A stretch of 64,000 nucleotides of DNA. Source: Enterococcus diestrammenae (lineage in GTDB: Bacteria; Bacillota; Bacilli; Lactobacillales; Enterococcaceae). A program made the position numbers and the translations under genes. The notes beneath the pieces are model-generated. The model was not told the DNA's origin. It did no database searches and saw nothing but the letters and a program-made list of their open reading frames with translations. Of the stretch, positions 35,854 through 44,530 are shown piece by piece. Position 1 is the first letter of the stretch, and every line of letters starts with the position of its first letter. The stretch covers positions 1 through 64,000 of the forward strand of contig NZ_MAEI01000012.1 in NCBI RefSeq assembly GCF_009933255.1. Direction: 5' to 3'.

Positions 35854-37377
35854 TTAGTTTCCTAGCTCAATCACGCGATCCACGAAATCTTCATAAAAGC
35901 CGTTTTCGTGGGAAACAACAATCACTGTTCCTGGGTATTTTGTAAGCGTATCTTGTAAGTTTTCCTTTGATTCTTGGTCGATGTGATTGGTAGGTTCATC
36001 GAGGATCAAGAAATTACTTTTAATCATGGTCATTTCCGCGAGTTTAACTTTCGTTTGTTCCCCACCACTTAATAGTTTTAAAGATTCCTGTGCCAACTGG
36101 CTATGCAGACCTGCCCGAGACAAGTGGCGGCGTAACTCTTTGACGGTAGCTTTCGGATATTTATCGCTTAAATACTGTAACGGTGTCTGTAAAGGGTTTT
36201 CCCAGGCTAATTCTTGAGAGAAATAACTAATCTGCGTTTTCTCAGGGAAATGATAGCTACCACTAAGGGCTGGTATTTCACCAATCAAGGTTTTAATCAA
36301 TGTTGATTTACCAATCCCATTAAATCCTCGGATGGCTATTTTTTCACCATAGCGAATAGTGATATTGACTGGTGCGAGTAAGGGTTTTTCATAGCCGATG
36401 ACTAACTGATCGGTTTCCAAGGCAAGGGTAGTAACGATCGCTCCATAGGGGAAATCCAAGTGTGGTTTTGGCGAATCTGAAGGCGGCGTTAAACGTTCGA
36501 TTTTTGCTAACTGTTTCTCCCGACTTTTGGCCATGGTCGATCGAGAACCAGCTTTGTATTTACGAATATAGGCTTCGGTTTTCTTGATATGTTCTTGCTG
36601 AGCTTCGTATTGTCGTAAATAGGTTTCTTGAGACAATTCTTTTTGCTTTAATGCGCGAGTCAAATTACCGGTATATTTCGTTAGTTTTCCAAATTCGATG
36701 TCGAGAATATGGGTGGTAATTTCATTTAGAAAGTCACGATCATGGGAAACGACTAGGAAGGTTCCGTCAAAATCTTTTAAAAATTGGGTCAACCAAACCA
36801 CGTGGTTATCATCTAAATGGTTAGTCGGTTCATCGAGGATTAGCATGTCTGGCTTTTCTAACAACATTTTAGCCAGGATAATCTTGGAACGTTGGCCCCC
36901 GCTTAGGTTTTTCATCAATGAGTCCATACCCAAAACATCAATACCTAAACCAGTTGCTAATTCATCAATGATGGTGCTCATTTGGTAGAAGTTTCCCTGA
37001 TCCAATTCGTTTTGTAATCTGCCAGCTTGCTCTAATAAACGATCATCAAAGTTTTCTGCGTATTCGGCATATAACTCACCAATCCGCGCTTCTTTATCAA
37101 ACGCCTCTTGAAAAGCTGTCTCCAAAAAACGTTGAATAGTCACTTGATCATCCACGTTGACATACTGATCGAGATAGCCCAGTTTTAAATTTTTGGGAAA
37201 AAGAATTTGACCGTCGTCAGGTAAGATTTCACCGGTGATAATTTTTATTAAGGTACTCTTCCCAGCCCCATTGCGCCCGATGAGTCCGACGTGTTCTCCA
37301 CGGTTGATTTGGGCGCTGATATTTTCATATAATATTTTATCACCGAACTGTTGGGTGATATTATCGATTGTTAGCAT
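35854..37377 (-). CDS. ABC-F protein, probably a ribosome protection/translation factor
   Basis: 507 residues, two ATPase domains and no membrane span. Walker A GRNGAGKST and GFNGIGKST; signatures LSGGQRSK and LSGGEQTK; Walker B LILDEPTNHLD and LILDEPTNHID. The interdomain linker (about 240-305) is charged coiled coil (KKTEAYIRKYKAG, SREKQLAKIERL). The length lies between Lsa- and Vga-type resistance proteins. The 400-nt leader with two small ORFs, nested hairpins and a terminator is the arrangement known for drug-inducible ABC-F genes; the protein sequence itself does not match Lsa(A) or Msr as I remember them. AGGAA precedes the ATG. Confidence 0.88.
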   Translation of the reverse strand: MLTIDNITQQFGDKILYENISAQINRGEHVGLIGRNGAGKSTLIKIITGEILPDDGQILFPKNLKLGYLDQYVNVDDQVTIQRFLETAFQEAFDKEARIGELYAEYAENFDDRLLEQAGRLQNELDQGNFYQMSTIIDELATGLGIDVLGMDSLMKNLSGGQRSKIILAKMLLEKPDMLILDEPTNHLDDNHVVWLTQFLKDFDGTFLVVSHDRDFLNEITTHILDIEFGKLTKYTGNLTRALKQKELSQETYLRQYEAQQEHIKKTEAYIRKYKAGSRSTMAKSREKQLAKIERLTPPSDSPKPHLDFPYGAIVTTLALETDQLVIGYEKPLLAPVNITIRYGEKIAIRGFNGIGKSTLIKTLIGEIPALSGSYHFPEKTQISYFSQELAWENPLQTPLQYLSDKYPKATVKELRRHLSRAGLHSQLAQESLKLLSGGEQTKVKLAEMTMIKSNFLILDEPTNHIDQESKENLQDTLTKYPGTVIVVSHENGFYEDFVDRVIELGN

Positions 37378-37523
37378 AAATGTTCCTCGTTTCTTTTGTC
37401 GTTGATTACGTTTGTATTGGTAGTGTTTTCTAACATATACTTGATTGCGCCAGTTGACGGCAGTTTTTTACCAATGTTGCTGGCTTGTTTAACTACTAGT
37501 AGCCGCAGAACATGTTTCATAGC

Positions 37524-37556
37524 AAAAAGCTGCAGACCAGCATCGTCTGCAGCTTT
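37524..37556 (-). terminator. Premature terminator in the ABC-F leader (attenuator)
   Basis: Minus strand AAAGCTGCAGAC / GTCTGCAGCTTT, 12-bp perfect stem with a TTTTT tail, 150 bases before the ABC-F start. The stop codon of leader ORF 2 forms the beginning of the stem, so a ribosome at that stop would disrupt it. Confidence 0.75.
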
Positions 37557-37593
37557 ACCATTTTTTCTGATCAATCGAAAAAGTAAGGCCCAT
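37555..37593 (-). CDS. Leader peptide 2 of the ABC-F gene
   Basis: 12 codons, MGLTFSIDQKKW, ending inside the terminator stem. A perfect 10-bp inverted repeat (ATCGAAAAAG at 37618-37627 and CTTTTTCGAT at 37574-37583, minus-strand reading) encloses its start and weak GGCAGG ribosome site, so initiation may depend on unfolding that hairpin. Confidence 0.5.
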   Translation of the reverse strand: MGLTFSIDQKKW

Positions 37594-37658
37594 GACAAAT
37601 AAACCTGCCGCCTGTGGCTTTTTCGATGAAGAAGTGAGCAATGCTCTATGGAAGGCTC

Positions 37659-37733
37659 TTAACAATGCTTCATCGGTTTGTCCAAGTTAAGAGCAAATTT
37701 TCTTACAAAGTGGAAATAATAATCGGTAATCAT
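37659..37733 (-). CDS. Leader peptide 1 of the ABC-F gene
   Basis: 24 codons starting MITDYYFHFVRKF. It has a strong ribosome site, TTGGAGGGTACCC before the ATG, and lies about 45 bases downstream of the promoter. Its 3' part overlaps the hairpin CTCTTAAC / GTTAAGAG, so ribosome stalling within the ORF would change downstream folding. Confidence 0.6.
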   Translation of the reverse strand: MITDYYFHFVRKFALNLDKPMKHC

Positions 37734-37782
37734 GGGTACCCTCCAACGGGGATTTCACAGAGACGTCCCCTATTTCATGAAA

Positions 37783-37811
37783 AGAATAGCATGCATTTTC
37801 AGGAAAGTCAA
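37783..37811 (-). promoter_or_regulatory. Promoter of the ABC-F leader transcript
   Basis: Minus strand TTGACT, 17-base spacer, TATTCT; start of transcription near 37776, giving a leader of about 400 nt. Confidence 0.65.
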
Positions 37812-37911
37812 AAAAGCCGGCATTAATCAGTTTTTTTAGGAAAGAAGAAGCTTTCTATTACCAGTGACCTATGCTAAGATGAGCTGATCTTAAAGGAAAT
37901 GAGGGGTTATC

Positions 37912-38112
37912 TTGATAAATTATTCCGAAACAGAATTAAATGAAGCCAAACGGCAAATTGCCTCCACGGTCCACAAACTGAAGGAGACAGTGAAAACACT
38001 GGAAGGCAAGGAACAATCCCAGCGTTATCGTTCGCAGATTACCTTGGCCAAGCGCCGGATTGTTGAATTTACCCTGGCTTTAGATCTGATTGAAGAAAAA
38101 CTAATGAATTAA
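37912..38112 (+). CDS. Small coiled-coil protein of unknown function
   Basis: 66 residues from TTG 37912, with GAGGGG 5 bases upstream. Entirely helical and charged (LNEAKRQIASTVHKLKETVK). A perfect terminator follows, which supports a real gene. No family recognised. Confidence 0.6.
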   Translation: MINYSETELNEAKRQIASTVHKLKETVKTLEGKEQSQRYRSQITLAKRRIVEFTLALDLIEEKLMN

Positions 38113-38132
38113 AATCAGCAAATGCGTGAACA

Positions 38133-38181
38133 AAAACAGCAGTCGCAAACTCCGTTTAAGAGACTCGCGACTGCTGTTTTT
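38133..38181 (+). terminator. Intrinsic terminator
   Basis: AAAACAGCAGTCGC / GCGACTGCTGTTTT, 14-bp perfect stem, T tail. The A tract on the other side makes it bidirectional. Confidence 0.85.
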
Positions 38182-38206
38182 GTTGACTAGGTGATAGCAT
38201 TAAGGC

Positions 38207-38289
38207 ATAAGCCGGTTGGCCTTGTTACCGGTACCTCCCTCCAGATCGTAGTGGGACCGCTAATTGCCAACCAAAGGATCAATGGCTTA
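38207..38289. repeat. Long imperfect inverted repeat
   Basis: ATAAGCC+GGTTGGC (38207-38220) pairs with GCCAACC (38266-38272) and GGCTTA (38284-38289). It lies just downstream of the AI-2E family gene and resembles the other intergenic palindromes. Confidence 0.4.
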
Positions 38290-38344
38290 CGAAGGAGCTT
38301 AACTTTACTATCTTCCTTCCTTGTATCAACGTGGGTCTGATCGA

Positions 38345-39460
38345 TTATTCCTCGGGGGTACCTGTAATAACCGCCTCTTTTTTTCGCAGGAGGTATATCT
38401 TGCGACCGTTGATAATCAGTGTTTTGATGACAGCATAGACGGGGATGCAGACAAGCATACCGAAAATCCCAAAAACACTCCCGGCTCCAAGCAAGACCAA
38501 AATGATGGTAATTGGATGGATATTTAAGCTTTTGCCAAACAATAGGGGTTTAATGACATTGCCATCTAATTGCTGAATAACTAGGATGGCGATTGCCATA
38601 TAGAGCGCTTGCCAGGGAGAGACAAACAAGCCCACGATGATGGCAGGTACGGCTCCGATAAATGGTCCAACATAAGGGATAATATTGGTTAGGCCACAGA
38701 TAAAGGCCAAAAGTAAACTGTAAGGTTGTTTAAAAATGGTCATTGCGATAAAACTCATGACCCCAATAATAACAGCATCCAACATGGTACTGCTAATATA
38801 AGCCGACAACGTGTTATTGAGATCTTTGACCGTCGCTCGTAGTTCACTCCGAAGATTATGGGGAAAAAAGACATCCAGACTATTCATAAAGCGGTGACCA
38901 TCTTTAAACATAAAAATCAAGATAAAGGGAACCGTAAACAAGAGTACGAAAAATTTGGTCAAGGCAGAGAAAATATGACTCAAACTAGTGGTCACACTAC
39001 TGATCACCCAATTGATAATATTATTTAAGGTGAGATTCATGCTTTCTAACTGTTTCTCAATATTGAAGTTTTTAAACTCTTCTTGTTTTCCCAGTTCCAC
39101 TAACCAATTGTTGGCTTCCTCTGCATAACCTGGCAATGATTGTGTCAATTGAATAGCTTGTTGGACTAACTGAGGAACGACATTCATAATCAACAGCACC
39201 AAGAAAATTACCACCACTGCAAAGACCAATAAAAAGCTGACCATTCGTGATAAACCGCGTTTTTCTAACCAGCGGACTAAGGGATCAAACATATAGTAGA
39301 GAAAGCCGGCGACAAATAAAGGCAAGATGATTGTCGAAGTCATCGTTAATACCGGTTTTAGAAAGCTCCGCATCTGTAAAAGAAAGAAACTCCCAATAAT
39401 GATTAGAACCCACTCGGCGGTCCAGAAAAATAACTTTGAATTTTTAAAGCGTGACTGCAT
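38345..39460 (-). CDS. AI-2E family transporter (UPF0118-like membrane protein)
   Basis: 371 residues, about eight membrane helices. The family blocks GLTNIIPYVGPFIGAVPA and a final PLLFGKSLNIHPITIILVLLGAG are present. Members are linked to autoinducer or Na+ export, but the substrate here is open. GGAGGAAG precedes the ATG. It is downstream of a methyltransferase and an ABC-F gene on the same strand. Confidence 0.88.
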   Translation of the reverse strand: MQSRFKNSKLFFWTAEWVLIIIGSFFLLQMRSFLKPVLTMTSTIILPLFVAGFLYYMFDPLVRWLEKRGLSRMVSFLLVFAVVVIFLVLLIMNVVPQLVQQAIQLTQSLPGYAEEANNWLVELGKQEEFKNFNIEKQLESMNLTLNNIINWVISSVTTSLSHIFSALTKFFVLLFTVPFILIFMFKDGHRFMNSLDVFFPHNLRSELRATVKDLNNTLSAYISSTMLDAVIIGVMSFIAMTIFKQPYSLLLAFICGLTNIIPYVGPFIGAVPAIIVGLFVSPWQALYMAIAILVIQQLDGNVIKPLLFGKSLNIHPITIILVLLGAGSVFGIFGMLVCIPVYAVIKTLIINGRKIYLLRKKEAVITGTPEE

Positions 39461-39535
39461 AAACTTCCTCCATAATCAATTTGAATAACTTAATTGTATC
39501 ATTGACTGGTAGCCCTTGCACTGAATTCAGCTAGA

Positions 39536-40267
39536 TTATCCAAGTTTTTGACAAGAGATGATCAGCATCATCGGCCGGCGCATTTCATCTGCCATCTCGG
39601 GTAGTTCAAGCATTTCTTGCGGTGGCTGAGGTTCGACGACATGATTGAGTTTGAAGCCAGCTTGGAGAAGTGTTTCAAGGTAAGTTGTTAAACTCCGATG
39701 GTATTTTTGCACCGTTTCTCCGAGAAAATCAGCTTCTCGTTGCCCTTCGTAAAAATAATTATCCACTGGAAAATCACGAATACTACCATCATCATTATAA
39801 TCCCATTGTTGCTTTCCGGCCGCAGTAAAGACAGGGTGTTCCACGGAAAACAAAAAGGTCCCTCCTGGTTTTAAGTAACGCTTCACTTGAGCGACTAACT
39901 GAGGCCAATCTGGTAAATAATGAAACGCTAGTGAACTGAACACAACATCAAAAGTAGCTGGAGGAAAAGCAACTGTCGCGATATCTCCTTGACGGTAAGT
40001 GATTTTTTCGTCTGGATTTAGCTGCTGGGCTTTTGCCAACATTTTCGCGGAAAGATCGATGCCGATGACAGCTCTGGCATGGTGCTCCGCAGCATATTTG
40101 CAATGCCAGCCATAGCCACAACCTAAGTCCAGAACGGTTTTATCAGTGAAATCCGGCATTAATTGACGCAGCGTCTGCCATTCTCCAGCACCTGCTAAGC
40201 CCAGTTGGGAACGACTCATCTGGTGATATTTTTCAAAAAAAGTGTCCTCATCATAGATATTGCTCAT
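39536..40267 (-). CDS. Class I SAM-dependent methyltransferase
   Basis: 243 residues. Motif I VLDLGCGYGWHC, motif II GIDLS, motif IV FDVVFSSLAFHYL and LKPGGTFLFS are clear. Substrate unknown; small-molecule methyltransferases of this type are common. It starts 25 bases after the ABC-F stop, so the two are probably one operon. Confidence 0.88.
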   Translation of the reverse strand: MSNIYDEDTFFEKYHQMSRSQLGLAGAGEWQTLRQLMPDFTDKTVLDLGCGYGWHCKYAAEHHARAVIGIDLSAKMLAKAQQLNPDEKITYRQGDIATVAFPPATFDVVFSSLAFHYLPDWPQLVAQVKRYLKPGGTFLFSVEHPVFTAAGKQQWDYNDDGSIRDFPVDNYFYEGQREADFLGETVQKYHRSLTTYLETLLQAGFKLNHVVEPQPPQEMLELPEMADEMRRPMMLIISCQKLG

Positions 40268-40292
40268 CTTAACTGTTCCTTTCCTTGGCAGA

Positions 40293-41876
40293 CTACTTTA
40301 GGATGCCTTCTTTTTTTGTAATGCGTTGGTCTGCGATGGTCATCCTTGTCCTCGCGACTTTTTGCAAAAAGTAACGATCATGAGAAACTACCAATAAAGT
40401 TTCCTGGTAGCTTGCCAGAATATCCTCTAACTCTTCTTTCCCATAAATATCTAGGTGATTGGTGGGTTCATCTAGAATCAAAAAATTAATATTTTTTTGT
40501 AACAATCCCAGTAAATACAGGCGCATCTGTTCCCCACCGGAAAGATCGCGAATACGTTTGGAGACGTCCTCAGCATAAAAACCAAATTGAGCTAGTTTAT
40601 GCCGGGCTTTTTGCTCATCAGGCAGTTGTTCTTTGACAAAGGCTAAAATCTGCTGATTCGGTTGGGAAAAATGAAGTTTCTGTGGCAGATAACCAATTTT
40701 GACATTCGCTCCTAAACGGATGGTTCCTTCATCAAGTGGGGAATCCGCCAGTAAACAGTGAAGAAAAGTACTTTTGCCACTGCCATTCGCTCCAGTCAGA
40801 GCAATCTTTTCTTGCCGATAGATAATAAAGCTACTATCGGCAAATAAAAGCTTTTCGCCAGCTAATTTCCCGATAGCTTTGGCCACCAAAACCTCTTTAC
40901 CAGAACGACTAGCCGAGGTGACTTCTTGTAGGCGTTTTTTGGGATTCTCCGGAGGTTTGATAGCCAATGCCTTCAGTTTGGCTACTCGTCGTTCCAGTTC
41001 CTTCGCTTTTCGAAAGAAATCTTCATTGTCCCCTTCGTTGGCCCATTGACGAAAACGGCGGATCATCAGCTGCAACCGTTGGATTTCTTTTTGCTGCAGG
41101 TCGTAGTCTTTTTGCAGGGCTTTGATCCGCTCTTTTTTCAATAAAGCATACTTCGTGTAATTCCCAGGATAAGATATTAGGCCATCCGGTTCGATTTCGA
41201 CAATTTGCTGGACCACATTATCCAAAAATTGTCGATCGTGACTGATGACGACGTAAGCTTGCTGGGTATGAGCTAGCCAACTTTCTAGCCACTGTATACC
41301 CGCTAAATCCAAGTGATTGGTGGGCTCGTCTAACAGGAGTAAATCAGTTTTAGCTGTCAAAACCCGGGCCAACTCAATCCGGACTCGTTGGCCCCCACTG
41401 AGTGCCTGCAAAGGCGCATCCAGTTTATCCCCCACTCCTAGACCTTTTAGCGTCCCGCTGATCCGATCTTCTAACGTATAGCCCCCAGCCTGCTCATAAT
41501 CTTCCTGTAATTTGCCATAATGGGCTAAAACCCGTTCAAAATCAGCTTGAGGATCTTGCATCTTGGCTTCTAACTGACGCAGGTTTTTTCGTAAACTTCC
41601 CAGTTCAGTAAAACTTGCAAGCAAATAGTCGCGAACCGTCTCTTCAGTTAGCGGCAATTGCTGCGGAACATAGCCAATGCGTAAACCTTTTTGGCGGGCG
41701 ACGATTCCTTTAGTAACCCCTTCTTCACCGGTGAGAATCTGTAATAGCGTGCTCTTTCCGCAGCCGTTCATCCCCACCAAGCCAATCTTATCCCCTTTAT
41801 GAAGGGTAAAGGATAACTGGCTAAAAATCGGGGTGGTGCCATAGTTTTTTTCGATATCTTTTAGTTGAATATACAT
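40293..41876 (-). CDS. ABC-F protein (second)
   Basis: 527 residues, two ATPase domains: Walker A GMNGCGKST and GANGSGKST, signatures LSGGQRVR and LSGGEQMR, Walker B LLLDEPTNHLD and LILDEPTNHLD. The linker (about 240-310) is long and basic (LQKEIQRLQLMIRRFRQWAN-like), as in translation-associated ABC-F factors. AAAAGGAG precedes the ATG. The leader carries a promoter, a 47-codon ORF and a terminator, so expression may be attenuated. Confidence 0.88.
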   Translation of the reverse strand: MYIQLKDIEKNYGTTPIFSQLSFTLHKGDKIGLVGMNGCGKSTLLQILTGEEGVTKGIVARQKGLRIGYVPQQLPLTEETVRDYLLASFTELGSLRKNLRQLEAKMQDPQADFERVLAHYGKLQEDYEQAGGYTLEDRISGTLKGLGVGDKLDAPLQALSGGQRVRIELARVLTAKTDLLLLDEPTNHLDLAGIQWLESWLAHTQQAYVVISHDRQFLDNVVQQIVEIEPDGLISYPGNYTKYALLKKERIKALQKDYDLQQKEIQRLQLMIRRFRQWANEGDNEDFFRKAKELERRVAKLKALAIKPPENPKKRLQEVTSASRSGKEVLVAKAIGKLAGEKLLFADSSFIIYRQEKIALTGANGSGKSTFLHCLLADSPLDEGTIRLGANVKIGYLPQKLHFSQPNQQILAFVKEQLPDEQKARHKLAQFGFYAEDVSKRIRDLSGGEQMRLYLLGLLQKNINFLILDEPTNHLDIYGKEELEDILASYQETLLVVSHDRYFLQKVARTRMTIADQRITKKEGILK

Positions 41877-42002
41877 GGTTTTCTCCTTTTAGTAACCATC
41901 TATACCTTGAATACTTAGCCTGGATAATGGGACACCAACATATGCGTTGGGCTTTCGTAGGCTTACCTGAAATGGGCCAACTTATGTGGTGCCAGCTTTT
42001 CT

Positions 42003-42041
42003 AAAAAAAACACGATCAGGACAAATTGCCATGACCGTGTT
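42003..42041 (-). terminator. Terminator between the 47-codon ORF and the second ABC-F gene
   Basis: Minus strand AACACGGTCA / TGATCGTGTT (one wobble) with eight T. An imperfect 24-bp inverted repeat (about 41930-41995) follows before the ABC-F ribosome site. Confidence 0.8.
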
Positions 42042-42075
42042 ATTTATCAGAGTCTTTATCAAGGATACTCAGGTT

Positions 42076-42219
42076 TCATGGTCGGTTATTTTCTTCAATT
42101 ACTAGCATTTTTGGGCAGACTTCCCCCATAGTGCGTAATTTAAAAGTAATGGTATGAGAAAACCCGATATGGGTCAGTTGCAAATTTTTGCATGCTGTTA
42201 TTTTTTTCATACCGACCAT
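42076..42219 (-). CDS. 47-residue small protein or leader peptide
   Basis: Starts MVGMKKITACKNLQL and ends MLVIEENNRP. It has a good promoter, a strong ribosome site (GGGAGGG, 6 bases before the ATG) and a terminator. Two Cys, basic start. A perfect 10-bp inverted repeat, CATGGTCGGT (42077-42086) and ACCGACCATG (42211-42220), flanks the ORF exactly at its stop and start. It could be an independent small protein or the leader ORF of the downstream ABC-F gene. No family recognised. Confidence 0.6.
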   Translation of the reverse strand: MVGMKKITACKNLQLTHIGFSHTITFKLRTMGEVCPKMLVIEENNRP

Positions 42220-42261
42220 GAATTATCCCTCCCTACACCTTAGGATTAACTGCTTCACTTT

Positions 42262-42290
42262 ATGATAGCATGCTCCTCTTTAAAAACCAA
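42262..42290 (-). promoter_or_regulatory. Promoter of the 47-codon ORF / second ABC-F leader
   Basis: Minus strand TTGGTT, 17-base spacer, TATCAT. Confidence 0.55.
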
Positions 42291-42389
42291 GCGCGAAAAA
42301 AGTAGTTCTGCTATTTTTCCATAAGGGAATAAGGTAAAATAAAACTATCTCACAATTTTTTTAAAATATCGTTATTTATAGGAGGTCTT

Positions 42390-43685
42390 ATGGAAAGACA
42401 CACGCCCCCGCCAAGTTTTGATTTAAAAGGTTGGCAAAAAAATATTGGCTTGTTCCTCTCTGGTCAATTTTTATCTGGTATTACCAGCATGGTAGTACAA
42501 TATGCCATCATTTGGTACTTAACAAAAGAAACTGGTTCAGCAACTGTTTTAAGCTTAGCCACCTTATTAGGAATGATCCCGATGGTGTTACTCAGTCCCT
42601 TTGTCGGCCCCTTTGTCGATCGTCTCGATAAGAAGAAATTATTAATTGTAACTGATACGATTGTAGCCGGTTTTGCCTTAATCTTATCGATTGTAGGGAC
42701 TGTTTCGGATCGTTTTCCATTGTGGCTAGTCTTCGTTTCGTTGTTTATGCGTTCTTTAGCTCAGACATTTCAAATGCCCACCATTCAATCAATCTTGCCA
42801 CAAATGGTGCCACAAAATGAGTTAACTCGGGTCAATGGCCAACTGGGGATGGTTCAATCCGCCAATATGATCATCGCACCCGCGTTAGGAGCGTTCCTTT
42901 TTGCGGTGGTTCCCATGAATTTTTTGATTTTATTGGATGTTTTAGGGGCCCTTTTAGGGATTGGTTTGCTGGTGTTTGTCCGGATTCCAAAAACGGAGGC
43001 CTTAGGGGAACCAGTTCATCTTTTGACGGACACCAAACTGGGCTTCTCCCTACTTACGAAAAATAAAGGGTTATGGTCCCTGACCTTAATCGGTGCTGCC
43101 TTTACGTTGATTTTTATGCCGGCAGTGAGTATGTATCCCTTGATGACGATGGATTACTTCCAAGGAACGGTGGGTCAAGCAGGACTCATTGAGGTGGTTT
43201 ACTCGGTGGGAATGTTGGCTGGTGGCATCATCATTGGCGTCTTTGGCAAATGGAAAAACCGGATGATTCCTGTTTTGATTTCTTATTTTGTCATTGGAAT
43301 CGCCTTTGCGTTATCAGGCTTATTACCAGGAAACCAATCTGGCTTCTTCTGGTTTGTCATTTTAAATATTATCGCAGGTCTATCTACGCCCTTTTTTAAC
43401 ACATTACTCATGGCCATGATTCAGCAAAGCTACGAACCGATTTACCTTGGTCGTGTCTTAGGGGTTTTAAATTCCCTGATGAGTATTACCGGTCCAGTAG
43501 GGTTGATCTTTGCCGGTCCGTTAGCCGATCATATTGGGGTGGAAAAACTCTTTATTATCGCAGGCCTCGGTACGATAATATGCGGCTTGGTTAATTTATT
43601 TTTGCCAATTGCTAGAAATTATGATCTACAATTACAACAGCAATTAAGCCAGAAGAACAACGATACTCCTAGTCCTAATAATTAA
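42390..43685 (+). CDS. MFS efflux transporter, DHA3 (macrolide-efflux-like) type
   Basis: 431 residues, twelve predicted membrane helices. The loop 2-3 motif appears as GPFVDRLDKKKLL, and GQFLSGITSMVVQYAIIWYL opens helix 1 as in Mef-like exporters. The C-terminus is a polar Gln/Asn tail. TAGGAGG precedes the ATG. It is divergent from the ABC-F leader and may form a drug-response group with it. Substrate not determinable. Confidence 0.88.
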   Translation: MERHTPPPSFDLKGWQKNIGLFLSGQFLSGITSMVVQYAIIWYLTKETGSATVLSLATLLGMIPMVLLSPFVGPFVDRLDKKKLLIVTDTIVAGFALILSIVGTVSDRFPLWLVFVSLFMRSLAQTFQMPTIQSILPQMVPQNELTRVNGQLGMVQSANMIIAPALGAFLFAVVPMNFLILLDVLGALLGIGLLVFVRIPKTEALGEPVHLLTDTKLGFSLLTKNKGLWSLTLIGAAFTLIFMPAVSMYPLMTMDYFQGTVGQAGLIEVVYSVGMLAGGIIIGVFGKWKNRMIPVLISYFVIGIAFALSGLLPGNQSGFFWFVILNIIAGLSTPFFNTLLMAMIQQSYEPIYLGRVLGVLNSLMSITGPVGLIFAGPLADHIGVEKLFIIAGLGTIICGLVNLFLPIARNYDLQLQQQLSQKNNDTPSPNN

Positions 43686-43687
43686 AA

Positions 43688-43744
43688 AAATACGGGAAAG
43701 TGCCCTTACTACCTGAATGGTAATGGTCGCACTTTCCCGTATTT
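43688..43744. terminator. Bidirectional terminator between convergent genes
   Basis: AAATACGGGAAAGTGC / GCACTTTCCCGTATTT, 16-bp perfect stem with A and T tracts on both sides. Confidence 0.88.
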
Positions 43745-43747
43745 AAT

Positions 43748-44386
43748 TTAAAGGACTTCTTCTGCCGCCATCACTTTGCGCTTGCCTAGCATTTCAGTAA
43801 AGTACAAGAACAGCAAGATTAGGCTTAAACTACTCGCGATTGCCCACCAGTCGGCAGCAATCGGATAAGCGTAAAGGGTGACTGCATCCTTCCAGATGGT
43901 AAACCGGTCTAAATCCTTGATAAAGCTGTTGACCATCCCATTAGTTAGCACCTGTGTAACTATACTCACAAGGACAAACCAACCGCCTTCCGCTAGTAAA
44001 TCAGTAATCAATTCCACCTGCCAAAGTTTGGGAGCTTCGGCAGCTAATTGAGGGGCTTGTTCCACCCAAGGCTCGTGATGTTGTCGATAAAAGCTGATAA
44101 AGTAAACCACTAAGCCTAGCCACAAGAGCAAGGTCAGTATCAATCCAGCTCCTCGTAAAAGATCTAACAGCAGGACAATCGATACTGCTTGTGAGTCGGG
44201 GTTAAACAGACTCATCGTCTCTTCTAAGCGCCGCCAATTCGTAAAAAAGACGAACATTCGCGGGGCAAAGAAAGCCAATGCCCATAATCCCGCTAACCCT
44301 AAATAATAGCGTAAAAAGCGTCTTTTTTGCCATAATAGAATGCCAATTTGAATGATGGTAGCAAAGAATAAAGTTACTTTTTTCAT
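43748..44386 (-). CDS. Membrane protein of unknown function
   Basis: 212 residues, about five hydrophobic segments (5-20, 27-45, 70-100, 133-150 and 178-200), with an amphipathic loop rich in Gln, Pro and Glu in the middle. No family recognised. It is convergent with the MFS gene and downstream of the ABC exporter pair on the same strand. Confidence 0.65.
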   Translation of the reverse strand: MKKVTLFFATIIQIGILLWQKRRFLRYYLGLAGLWALAFFAPRMFVFFTNWRRLEETMSLFNPDSQAVSIVLLLDLLRGAGLILTLLLWLGLVVYFISFYRQHHEPWVEQAPQLAAEAPKLWQVELITDLLAEGGWFVLVSIVTQVLTNGMVNSFIKDLDRFTIWKDAVTLYAYPIAADWWAIASSLSLILLFLYFTEMLGKRKVMAAEEVL

Positions 44387-44530
44387 CCTACCGCCTACTT
44401 TCCTAACCTTTATCGAGATTATACCTCAAAGAATTTATAAGCTTACCTTCCAACAATTATTACTGGAAGATATGCTTATTTTCTTCGTCCCTTTCATCTT
44501 ACCAGCTTCATTTCAACTAACTAAGAAAGG

